From Lachnospiraceae bacterium (GTDB lineage Bacteria; Bacillota; Clostridia; Lachnospirales; Lachnospiraceae), in contig JAILKH010000040.1 of NCBI GenBank assembly GCA_024693925.1, positions 36,099-100,098 on the forward strand: 64,000 bases of DNA, read 5' to 3'. Each line of letters begins with the position of its first letter. Within the stretch, counting starts at the first letter, position 1. The position numbers and the translations under genes are program-made. The notes beneath the pieces are model-generated. The model saw nothing but the letters and a program-made list of their open reading frames with translations, ran no database searches and was not told where the DNA came from. Shown here piece by piece: positions 17,830 through 25,576 of this stretch.

Positions 17830-18906
17830 ATGAAGAGTATAAAATTATCCCCTTTGATCCTTTGCGCTTTATGTATATTTATACTTACGCTTTCAGGCTG
17901 CGGCGGAAAGGTTGATATTGCTTTTATTACAGATATGGGAACCGTATCCGATGGTTCCTTTAATCAGGGATCCTACGAGGGAGCATTAAATTATGCGGAA
18001 AATAATGATAAACAGATAAAGGTGTATGAACCACAGGGGGCTTCAAATTCCGATTATCTTAAAGAGATAAGATCGGCAGTAAAAGACGGAGCAAAGGTTG
18101 TGGTTTGTGCAGGTACTTTGTTTGAAGAAAGTATTTATACGGCTCAAAAAAAATATCCTAAGGTTGATTTTATTCTGGTGGATGGTATACCTCATGATGA
18201 TAAAGGCAAGGACTTTACCATAAAGGATAATACAATGCCTATTATGTTTTCGGAGGAAGAAGCCGGATTTTTGGCGGGATACGCCGCTGTCAGAGACGGA
18301 AATACCGAACTTGGATTTGTTGGAGGAACAAATCAGGAATCGGTGGAACAGTTTGGATACGGTTACGTACAGGGAGCTGATTATGCAGCTATAGAAATGG
18401 GAGTAAATGTAAGGGTGAAGTATTGTTATGCCAATACTTTTCTGGAAGATGATAATGTGAAAAATATGGCAGAAGCCTGGTATAACGGAGGCACACAGAT
18501 CATCTTTGCCTGCGGAGGAGCTATGGGAAGATCCGTTATTGCGGCGGCAGAGGAGTCGGGGGGCAAGATAATAGGCGTTGATATAGATCAAAGCCGGATA
18601 TCGGAGACTGTTGTGACCTCCGCAAAAAAAATGCTTGGCAATGCTGTATATATGGGACTGGAGAAAAAATTTTCGGAGAATTTTACCGGCGGAGCCGTTT
18701 ATGAGATGGAGGCCGAAAATAATGGTATAGGTCTTGAAATGGAGAATTCAAGATTTGAGAAGTTTGATGAGGAGTTATATAATGCCATATACGAACAATT
18801 GGCCTCGGGAAGAATAGAGCCTTACAGTTCAACGGATTTCGGTAATACTTCGGATCTGGAGCTGGTTAATACTGAAGTTTTTTATCTGGAGTTGAATAAT
18901 GATTGA
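17830..18906 (+). CDS. BMP-family (PnrA-like) nucleoside-binding lipoprotein
   Basis: A 358-residue protein with an N-terminal lipoprotein signal, lipobox LSGC (Cys about residue 24), then a BMP/Med periplasmic-binding fold: FITDMGTVSDGSFNQGSYEG, VVCAGTLF, GFVGGTNQESV and a GVDIDQS region. Such proteins bind purine nucleosides for ABC importers. No permease or ATPase gene accompanies it here, so it either uses a transporter encoded elsewhere or serves as a sensor (inference). It sits 24 nt after the PNP gene and overlaps the cytidine deaminase start by 8 nt, consistent with tight co-expression. Confidence 0.85.
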   Translation: MKSIKLSPLILCALCIFILTLSGCGGKVDIAFITDMGTVSDGSFNQGSYEGALNYAENNDKQIKVYEPQGASNSDYLKEIRSAVKDGAKVVVCAGTLFEESIYTAQKKYPKVDFILVDGIPHDDKGKDFTIKDNTMPIMFSEEEAGFLAGYAAVRDGNTELGFVGGTNQESVEQFGYGYVQGADYAAIEMGVNVRVKYCYANTFLEDDNVKNMAEAWYNGGTQIIFACGGAMGRSVIAAAEESGGKIIGVDIDQSRISETVVTSAKKMLGNAVYMGLEKKFSENFTGGAVYEMEAENNGIGLEMENSRFEKFDEELYNAIYEQLASGRIEPYSSTDFGNTSDLELVNTEVFYLELNND

Positions 18907-19327
18907 AGAACGCTTGATAGAGGCGGCTTTTGAAGGCCGTAATAATGCTTATGCACCATATTCCGAATACAGGGTAGGAGCAGCACTTTTAACTGAAAAT
19001 AATGAGATCATTACCGGATGTAATGTTGAGAATTCATCCTACGGGCTTTGTAATTGTGCTGAAAGAACCGCAGTCTTTAAGGCTGTGAGTGCAGGTGCAA
19101 AGAGGTTTAAGGCAATTGCCGTTGCAGGGGGGAAGAACTGCTGTAAGGAGCAAGGGGATGAAACGGAGGATTATGCTTATCCATGTGGAGCCTGCAGACA
19201 GGTACTCAGGGAATTCTGCTCACCTTTGGAGTTTAAGGTGATAGTGGCAAGAAGTAAAACAGATTATAAGGTGTATACTTTAGAGCAATTACTGCCGGAC
19301 AGTTTTGGTCCGGATTCTTTGGTTTAG
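18899..19327 (+). CDS. cdd: Cytidine deaminase
   Basis: A 142-residue zinc enzyme that deaminates cytidine and deoxycytidine to uridine forms. The NVENSSYG substrate motif, the CNCAERTA motif (zinc Cys and catalytic Glu) and PCGACRQ (two zinc Cys) are all present. The ATG overlaps the lipoprotein stop by 8 nt, so translation is probably coupled. A short insertion rich in Cys and acidic residues lies between the two zinc motifs (CCKEQGDETED), slightly longer than in the Bacillus enzyme. Part of the nucleoside salvage operon. Confidence 0.92.
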   Translation: MIEERLIEAAFEGRNNAYAPYSEYRVGAALLTENNEIITGCNVENSSYGLCNCAERTAVFKAVSAGAKRFKAIAVAGGKNCCKEQGDETEDYAYPCGACRQVLREFCSPLEFKVIVARSKTDYKVYTLEQLLPDSFGPDSLV

Positions 19328-19347
19328 ATACAGGAGGGTATTAATTT

Positions 19348-20634
19348 ATGAATATCAGATTTTATAATGCCAGGATACTGACTATGGTCGAGGGGCAGGA
19401 GATTTTTGACGGTGAGTTATGGGTAGAAGGAAGCCGGATCACTTATGTCGGAGAAGCAAAAAGCGAGGAGGAAATAAGTAAAGTATCGGGTCGCTTTACC
19501 AGATGTATTGATTGCAGGGGAAATCTTCTAATGCCCGGGTTTAAAGATGCACACACACATTCGGGAATGACACTTATGAGAACTTATGCGGATGGCCTTC
19601 CTCTTCAGGAATGGCTTGAAACAAAGATATTTCCTTTGGAAGCCAAAATGAGCGGTGAGGATTGTGCTTTGCTTACAAAGCTTGCCATTCTTGAATATCT
19701 TACGTCGGGTATTACAGCAATAATGGATATGTATCTTTCGCCCGAAGATATAGCAACAGCCTGTGAAGAGACCGGTATGAGAGTGGTTCAGGTCAGTGGT
19801 ATAAACAAGTTTGGGCCTTCGTTGGAAGTGTTTGAAGAAAGATTTCTTAAGCTTAATGACAGACATCCTTTAAGCAGCTATAAAATGGGATTCCATGCGG
19901 AATATACCTGTGATAAAGAGCTGCTTATGAAATTATCGGATCTGGCGCATAAATATAAAGCCCCCATGTATACTCATAATTCGGAAACGGTTCGGGAGGT
20001 TAAGGAGTGTGTTGACAGATATCAAATGACACCTACCGTATTTCTTGACAGTTTGGGATTATTTGATTATGGCGGTGGGGGATATCACTGCTGTCATATG
20101 ACGGATGAAGATATTGAAGTTTTTAAGAAACATAATATGTCGGTGGTGACCAATCCGGGATCAAATACAAAACTTGCCAGCGGAATCGCTCCGGTTGCAA
20201 GGTTTTTGGAAGAGGGTATTAATGTTGCTATCGGTACAGACGGACCTTCTTCCAATAATTGTCTTGATATGTTCAGAGAGATGTTTCTGGTTACGGGGCT
20301 TGCAAAATTAAGAGAGAAGGATGCATCGGTGGTTTCCGGTATGGAAGTTTTAAAGATGGCGACAGTGGGCGGTGCCAGGGCGATGGATATTATGGATTGC
20401 GATGTTTTGGCAAGCGGAAAAGAGGCGGACATCATAATGATAGATCTTATGCAGCCCAATATGCAGCCTATTAATGATATAGCCAATAATTTGGTTTACA
20501 GCGGCAGTAAACAAAATGTTAAGATGACTATGATCCATGGGAAAATATTATATGAAGACGGTAAATTTAACATAGGGATAAGTCCCGCAGATATTTACAA
20601 AGGCGCAAGTATGATCCAAAAGAGGTTGTTTTAA
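19348..20634 (+). CDS. Amidohydrolase, MTA/SAH deaminase type
   Basis: A 428-residue metal-dependent hydrolase of the cytosine deaminase/MtaD branch. It has DAHTHSGM (metal HxH), an HAEYT motif, THNSET and TDGPSSNN (metal Asp). Nearest characterised relatives deaminate 5'-methylthioadenosine, S-adenosylhomocysteine or adenosine; the exact substrate cannot be fixed from sequence. The GAGGG Shine-Dalgarno site is at 19332-19337. Its place after PNP, a nucleoside-binding lipoprotein and cytidine deaminase favours a nucleoside substrate. It shares one base with the next gene (TAATG). Confidence 0.85.
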   Translation: MNIRFYNARILTMVEGQEIFDGELWVEGSRITYVGEAKSEEEISKVSGRFTRCIDCRGNLLMPGFKDAHTHSGMTLMRTYADGLPLQEWLETKIFPLEAKMSGEDCALLTKLAILEYLTSGITAIMDMYLSPEDIATACEETGMRVVQVSGINKFGPSLEVFEERFLKLNDRHPLSSYKMGFHAEYTCDKELLMKLSDLAHKYKAPMYTHNSETVREVKECVDRYQMTPTVFLDSLGLFDYGGGGYHCCHMTDEDIEVFKKHNMSVVTNPGSNTKLASGIAPVARFLEEGINVAIGTDGPSSNNCLDMFREMFLVTGLAKLREKDASVVSGMEVLKMATVGGARAMDIMDCDVLASGKEADIIMIDLMQPNMQPINDIANNLVYSGSKQNVKMTMIHGKILYEDGKFNIGISPADIYKGASMIQKRLF

Positions 20635-22319
20635 TGAGTTCACTGGTTATTATTATCATTCCGGTATTGATCCTTATAATTTTTCTTGAAGGCAGTCTGA
20701 GGGAAAAAAGATCAAAGGAAGAATTCAGAAAAGAGCTTAAAGAGAATTACGGAAAGCAGAAGGATAAGGCTTTAGGTAAGGATGATCTTCTCCGTATATC
20801 AGGTTATCATCATAAATGTATGGAAAATGCCCCGGAGGGATTCTGTATTGATGAAATAACCTGGAATGATCTTTCTATGGATGATATTTTTATGAGGCTG
20901 AATTCCTGTTATTCGTCTTTGGGGGAGGAAGAATTATATCACAGACTTCACTGTCCGATCCTTGGGCCGGATGAGGAGTATGATCATTTCTGTAAAATGA
21001 GAGAGTATTTTGAGGAACATGAGCAGGAAAGGATAAAGCTTCAGGAAATATTCAATAATATCGGTATTAACAGGAAGACGTCGATAACCAAAATATATGA
21101 TTATGTAAGTGTTCTTAAGCCGGAATCAAATGTGAGCCATTATATAATGATCCTGTTTGTAATATGCTCAGTAATCTCCATATTTATAATTCCGGGAATC
21201 GGGGTTTTGCTGTTCCTTGCCATGCTTATTGTTTCCATCGGTTCTTATCTTAAGACCAAAAAGGTTATTGAACCTTTGATAGTGACCTTTAATTATACGG
21301 GTAGGATGATAGTAGCCTGTGAAAAGATAAGTGAATTTGCACCGGAGATTCTTGTTAAGGATATTGCCAAACTGAAAGAATATGAGAAACCTTTAAGAGG
21401 ACTCCTTAATAAAACCCTGTGGATATCTTCCGGTGCGGTTTCCATGGATAATCCGGTGATGCTTTTGCTGGAATATATAAAAATGGTCTTTCATATAGAT
21501 CTTATAATGATCAATGATCTTACTGTATTATTAAAGGAGCATATAGGTGAGATCGACGGAATAAGATATATACTTGGAAGTATAGATGCTGCTATTGCGG
21601 TGGGATCCTATAAAAACAGTCTTTATAATGTTTGTATACCCGAATTTATCAAGGATAATGAGGTTGCCATTGATATCGAAGATTGTATACATCCTCTGGT
21701 TGCTGCTCCGGTGTCCAACAGTATAAAGGTTAAGGGGGCGGTTCTTGTGACCGGATCCAATGCTTCCGGTAAATCCACCTTTCTTAAAACGCTGGCTGTC
21801 TCGGCTCTGTTTGCCCAGACTTTGGGTTTTGTGCCTTCAAAAACGTACAGGGCATCCAGATTTAAAATATTTACGTCAATGGCTCTTAATGACAGTATAA
21901 GCAACGGTGAAAGCTATTTTATTGTTGAGATAAAATCTATTAAGAGAATAATTGATGCAGGGTTTGATGCACCGGTATTATGCTGTATTGATGAGGTTTT
22001 AAGAGGAACAAATACGGTAGAACGTATTGCGGCATCAACACAGATACTAAGAAGTCTTGTAAGACCCGGTTATATTGTTTTTGCAGCAACACATGATATC
22101 GAACTTACAAAGCTGCTTAAAGAAGACTATATAAATTATCATTTCGAGGAAGTTGTTTCGGGTAATGATATTAAGTTTAATTATTTATTGCAGGAGGGAA
22201 GTGCCAGAACCAGAAATGCAATAAAATTGCTGAAAATAATGGGCTATGAAGAAAATATAATACATGATGCGGATGATATGGTTGAAAGATTTATCAACAC
22301 CGGAAATTGGAGCTTATAA
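20634..22319 (+). CDS. Membrane-anchored MutS-like ATPase
   Basis: A 561-residue protein with the MutS-type ABC ATPase at the C-terminal end: Walker A GSNASGKS (374-381), a signature-like NDSISNGESYF, Walker B LCCIDEVLRGT and an AATHDIE motif. It lacks the mismatch-recognition domain I with its Phe-x-Glu motif and the Smr nuclease domain of MutS2. A hydrophobic segment at residues 4-20 and a hairpin of two at about 171-206 predict membrane insertion. These short MutS-related proteins are of unknown role and are unlikely to be the mismatch-repair MutS. It overlaps both neighbours by one base, so it is translationally coupled to the deaminase and RNase H genes. Confidence 0.8.
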   Translation: MSSLVIIIIPVLILIIFLEGSLREKRSKEEFRKELKENYGKQKDKALGKDDLLRISGYHHKCMENAPEGFCIDEITWNDLSMDDIFMRLNSCYSSLGEEELYHRLHCPILGPDEEYDHFCKMREYFEEHEQERIKLQEIFNNIGINRKTSITKIYDYVSVLKPESNVSHYIMILFVICSVISIFIIPGIGVLLFLAMLIVSIGSYLKTKKVIEPLIVTFNYTGRMIVACEKISEFAPEILVKDIAKLKEYEKPLRGLLNKTLWISSGAVSMDNPVMLLLEYIKMVFHIDLIMINDLTVLLKEHIGEIDGIRYILGSIDAAIAVGSYKNSLYNVCIPEFIKDNEVAIDIEDCIHPLVAAPVSNSIKVKGAVLVTGSNASGKSTFLKTLAVSALFAQTLGFVPSKTYRASRFKIFTSMALNDSISNGESYFIVEIKSIKRIIDAGFDAPVLCCIDEVLRGTNTVERIAASTQILRSLVRPGYIVFAATHDIELTKLLKEDYINYHFEEVVSGNDIKFNYLLQEGSARTRNAIKLLKIMGYEENIIHDADDMVERFINTGNWSL

Positions 22320-22795
22320 TGAAGGTAAAGATATATACTGACGGGGCTGCCCGTTCTAATCCGGAAGGACCCGGGGGGTACGGTACAATATTACATTATG
22401 TGGATCAAAAAGGAGAATTACATGTAAAGGAACTTAGTGCGGGGTATAAGAAAACCACAAATAACAGAATGGAATTAATGGCTGTTATAGCCGGGCTTGA
22501 AGCACTTATCAAACCCTGCAGTGTGGAGATCATATCCGATTCAAAATATGTAACCGATGCCTTTAACCGCCACTGGATAGACAGCTGGATAAATAATAAC
22601 TGGAAAAATTCACAAAAAAAACAGGTACTTAACAGGGATTTATGGGTACGGTTGTTGAAAGCCAAAGAACCTCATGAGGTGACTTTTACCTGGGTTAAGG
22701 GACATGCGGGGCATCCGGAAAATGAAAGATGTGATCTTCTGGCCACAAGTGCGGCGCATAAAGAGGAACTGCTGGAGGATATTGTTGACTTATAA
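22319..22795 (+). CDS. rnhA: Ribonuclease HI
   Basis: The start is ATG 22319, overlapping the previous stop by one base (158 residues). The catalytic set is visible: Asp in YTDGAARSN, Glu in RMELMAVI, Asp in SDSKYV and the last Asp in ERCDLLA, with the flexible His loop HAGHPEN. It cleaves the RNA strand of RNA-DNA hybrids. The basic handle region (WINNNWKNSQKKQV) is present, as in E. coli RNase HI. Length and domain content are normal. Confidence 0.92.
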   Translation: MKVKIYTDGAARSNPEGPGGYGTILHYVDQKGELHVKELSAGYKKTTNNRMELMAVIAGLEALIKPCSVEIISDSKYVTDAFNRHWIDSWINNNWKNSQKKQVLNRDLWVRLLKAKEPHEVTFTWVKGHAGHPENERCDLLATSAAHKEELLEDIVDL

Positions 22796-22848
22796 GGTGA
22801 TATGATGGTATATTTATCCTTAGTTTTACAGAAAGGTAAGGTATTAAA

Positions 22849-23019
22849 ATGATCGCTTTTTTAAATATGTTTTTTTCATATCTTATTCTTGTGATAATAA
22901 TGGCTGCTTTAGCGGTATGCGGTGTTATCGCAGGTAAGAAGTTAAGAGATTCCAAAAACGCCAAGCTTAGGACCGAAGCCCTTAAGGAAGAAGAGGTTAA
23001 GGATGCAAAGAAGGCTTAA
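22849..23019 (+). CDS. Small single-pass membrane protein, 56 residues
   Basis: ATG 22849 with AAGG 7 nt upstream and TAA at 23017. Residues about 2-29 form one hydrophobic segment (MIAFLNMFFSYLILVIIMAA...), followed by a charged, lysine/glutamate-rich cytoplasmic tail of 27 residues. The frame is real-looking: good start site, membrane-then-charged architecture, and it fills the gap between rnhA and thrC. Similar short membrane proteins occur in Lachnospiraceae, but no function is known to me. Confidence 0.65.
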   Translation: MIAFLNMFFSYLILVIIMAALAVCGVIAGKKLRDSKNAKLRTEALKEEEVKDAKKA

Positions 23020-23077
23020 GTGGCTGTTCTTTAGGGGAATTTATTAATTTTAATCAATTATTTTAGTGGAGATAATA

Positions 23078-24562
23078 ATGAATATTATATATAGAAGTAC
23101 CAGAGGAGATAAGAAGGAATATACTGCATCCGAAGCGATAATCAAGGGGTTATGTGATGACGGAGGATTATTTGTTCCCAACGTTTTTCCAAAGCTTAAT
23201 ATTGAATTATCCGATCTGCCGGGACTTGACTACAAACAAACAGCATATGAAGTAATGAAGGAGTTTCTTACCGATTACACGCGGGAGGAACTTCTTGATT
23301 GTATAAATAAAGCATATGATGATAAATTTGATGAAGAAGAGAAGGCTTTGCTTACAAAACATGGAGACCGGTATTTTCTTGAGCTTTTTCATGGAAAGAC
23401 CATAGCTTTTAAGGATATGGCGCTTTCAATATTGCCGCATCTTCTTACGACGGCAATGAAAAAAAATAATGTAAATAAGGAAGTGGTTATCCTTACCGCA
23501 ACTTCCGGTGATACCGGAAAAGCTGCATTGTCGGGATTTGCCGATGTTTCGGGTACAAGAATAATTGTTTTCTATCCCAAAGGCGGAGTCAGCAGGATAC
23601 AGGAACTTCAGATGATAACCGAAAAGGGTAAAAATACCAAGGTTGTGGGAGTTAAGGGAAATTTTGATAATTGTCAGAGTGGCGTTAAAGAGATATTTAA
23701 TGATGAAGAGCTTAAGGCTTTACTTGATAAAGAGGGTTTTGTTTTTTCTTCCGCCAACTCTATCAATATAGGCCGCCTTATCCCACAGGTGGTTTATTAT
23801 GTTTTTGCTTACGGAAGGATGATCGCAAACGGGGCGATAAAGGCAGGCGAGAAGATTAATTTTGTGGTACCTACCGGTAATTTCGGGAATATACTTGCAG
23901 GTTATTATGCCAAGCAGATGGGTCTTCCCATTGATAAGCTTGTATGTGCTTCCAATGAGAATAAGGTATTGTATGATTTTTTCAGAAGCGGAAAATATGA
24001 TAAGAACCGGGAATTTATTCTGACTTCTTCACCGTCAATGGATATCCTTATCTCCAGTAATCTTGAACGACTTATATATTTAATATGCGATAGTGATGCA
24101 GATAAAAATGCCGGACTTATGAAAGAACTTAATATGTCAGGTGTGTACAGGATCGATGAGAATATGGCAGAGAGACTTAAGGATTTCTATGGGGCATATG
24201 CGGATGAGAAGGAAGTATTTAATACTATAAGATCCATATACGATAATACGGGGTACGTTATTGATACGCATACGGCGGTTGCGGCTGCCTGTGATCTTAA
24301 ATATAAAGAAGATACTAAAGATGAAAACAAGAGTGTAATCGTATCAACCGCAAGTCCTTACAAGTTTGTCTCTAATGTATTGAAGGCCATTGGAGAGGAT
24401 GTTTCGGATAAAGACGATTTTGAGCTGGCGGACAGATTGAGTGAACTGTCGAAGGTTAAGATCCCGCCGGCAGTTGAAGAGATCAGAAATGCTAAAATAC
24501 TTCATGACACGGTATGTGAAGTTTCGCAAATGAAAGAAACAGTAAAGAGCAGCCTTATATAG
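23078..24562 (+). CDS. thrC: Threonine synthase
   Basis: The start is ATG 23078 (494 residues) with GTGGAG 6 nt upstream; the GTG at 23066 is part of that site. PLP-dependent fold type II enzyme converting O-phosphohomoserine to threonine. PLP lysine motif TIAFKDMALS, TATSGDTGKAA, SANSINIGRLIPQ and VPTGNFGN are all present. The long form (about 490 residues) with N-terminal YRSTRG is typical of Clostridia and proteobacteria. The stop codon lies inside the terminator hairpin that follows. Confidence 0.93.
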   Translation: MNIIYRSTRGDKKEYTASEAIIKGLCDDGGLFVPNVFPKLNIELSDLPGLDYKQTAYEVMKEFLTDYTREELLDCINKAYDDKFDEEEKALLTKHGDRYFLELFHGKTIAFKDMALSILPHLLTTAMKKNNVNKEVVILTATSGDTGKAALSGFADVSGTRIIVFYPKGGVSRIQELQMITEKGKNTKVVGVKGNFDNCQSGVKEIFNDEELKALLDKEGFVFSSANSINIGRLIPQVVYYVFAYGRMIANGAIKAGEKINFVVPTGNFGNILAGYYAKQMGLPIDKLVCASNENKVLYDFFRSGKYDKNREFILTSSPSMDILISSNLERLIYLICDSDADKNAGLMKELNMSGVYRIDENMAERLKDFYGAYADEKEVFNTIRSIYDNTGYVIDTHTAVAAACDLKYKEDTKDENKSVIVSTASPYKFVSNVLKAIGEDVSDKDDFELADRLSELSKVKIPPAVEEIRNAKILHDTVCEVSQMKETVKSSLI

Positions 24563-24574
24563 GCTGCTCTTTTT
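24546..24574 (+). terminator. Rho-independent terminator of thrC
   Basis: Perfect 9-bp stem AGAGCAGCC/GGCTGCTCT (24546-24554 with 24562-24570), loop TTATATA, then TTTT. The stem starts inside the last codons of thrC. It also separates thrC from the convergent CheX-like gene. Confidence 0.85.
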
Positions 24575-24592
24575 CAGGATCCTGAGATATAT

Positions 24593-25117
24593 TCAGTCCG
24601 GAACCGGTAATTCATATAACAGAAATTTTACAGTACCAAAGGAGAATTTAACAGACAAAATGGTGATCTTTGCGTTTATTTCGGAAGTAAGATCTATGCT
24701 GTCATTCTTTTTTGGAGCATTTAAACTCAGTTCGTATAAATTCAATTTACTCAACAAAACAATAAACAGACCATTGTGAAGATTCAAAAAATCCAAAAGA
24801 GCTTCTTTACACAGATCGTCAAAACTGTCTATCCCCAATTTGGCATATTGCTCAGCGAATTTAACAAGCACATCCGGATCTCCGTCTATAGCGGAATAGG
24901 CTGAGGGGATGCCGGTAATATCCTGAGAGAGTTCCTGACCGGCTTTATATTTATCGACGGTTTCAATCTTCTCGATTAATATCGAAGCGTCTACATACAG
25001 AGAAATATCTTCTATCAGCTTCTCAATATATGTTTTCACAAAAGAAGTCATAGAATCCGACAATTCATTATAATTGGAATTGTTAAGTATATTGGCTGTC
25101 AAAGCGTCATTTACCAT
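24593..25117 (-). CDS. CheX/CheC-like chemotaxis phosphatase candidate
   Basis: A 174-residue minus-strand protein directly downstream (17 nt) of a CheY-like gene. The C-terminal half has a helix with E105-x3-D109-x2-N112 followed by LHNG, resembling the phosphatase helix of CheX/CheC, where the motif is [DS]-x3-E-x2-N. Here the second acidic residue is Asp instead of Glu. CheX proteins dephosphorylate CheY-P. The assignment rests on this pattern, the size and the neighbour; overall similarity is low. It could also be an inactive scaffold. Confidence 0.5.
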   Translation of the reverse strand: MVNDALTANILNNSNYNELSDSMTSFVKTYIEKLIEDISLYVDASILIEKIETVDKYKAGQELSQDITGIPSAYSAIDGDPDVLVKFAEQYAKLGIDSFDDLCKEALLDFLNLHNGLFIVLLSKLNLYELSLNAPKKNDSIDLTSEINAKITILSVKFSFGTVKFLLYELPVPD

Positions 25118-25134
25118 ATTATTCTCCTATATTG

Positions 25135-25503
25135 TTACTGAGGAATATTGTGCTTTAATACTTGCCTTAGAAGGTCTGCATCTACCGGTTTTTGAATAAA
25201 GTCTTTAGCACCGGCTTTTATTACTTCTCTTAAGTGTGTCTGAGTACCGACGGAAGAGATCACCACAATTGTGGCATTAGGGTCAAACTCTATGATTTCT
25301 TTGGTAGCGGTAATTCCGTCTTTTACCGGCATTACGATGTCCAAAAATACAATATCGGGTCGTTCGGATTTATATTTATTTACTGCGTCTTCGCCGTTTG
25401 CAACTTCTATGATCTTATCATATCCGAAAGAATTCAGCATAGTGGTCATGCTTTTTCTGGCAAGAATAGAATCATCACAAACAAGCATTTTTATGTCTGA
25501 CAT
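25135..25503 (-). CDS. cheY: CheY-like single-domain response regulator
   Basis: The start is the ATG at 25503 (122 residues), preceded by AGGGAGG with 5-nt spacing; an in-frame ATG at 25521 has no site. Receiver domain only: CDDS (acidic pocket), phospho-acceptor Asp in FLDIVMP, ISS switch Ser/Thr region and QKP lysine. There is no output domain, as in CheY. It is followed by a CheX-like gene on the same transcript. No other chemotaxis or flagellar gene is in the window, so the true target (flagellar motor or other) is uncertain. Confidence 0.85.
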   Translation of the reverse strand: MSDIKMLVCDDSILARKSMTTMLNSFGYDKIIEVANGEDAVNKYKSERPDIVFLDIVMPVKDGITATKEIIEFDPNATIVVISSVGTQTHLREVIKAGAKDFIQKPVDADLLRQVLKHNIPQ

Positions 25504-25547
25504 ACACACCTCCCTGGTCACATATTCATTAAGATGTATTAATTAGT

Positions 25548-25576
25548 ATTTTAATATATTTTTTTAATATAATCAA
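25548..25576 (-). promoter_or_regulatory. Promoter for the cheY/CheX-like pair
   Basis: On the minus strand TTGATT (25576-25571) and TAAAAT (25553-25548) are spaced 17 nt. The -35 box overlaps the stop codon of the upstream citrate synthase gene. Confidence 0.5.

Noticed and set aside
18043..18591. 182-codon minus-strand frame inside the BMP lipoprotein gene
   Set aside because: Antisense shadow of a conserved gene, with low-complexity composition and no Shine-Dalgarno site.
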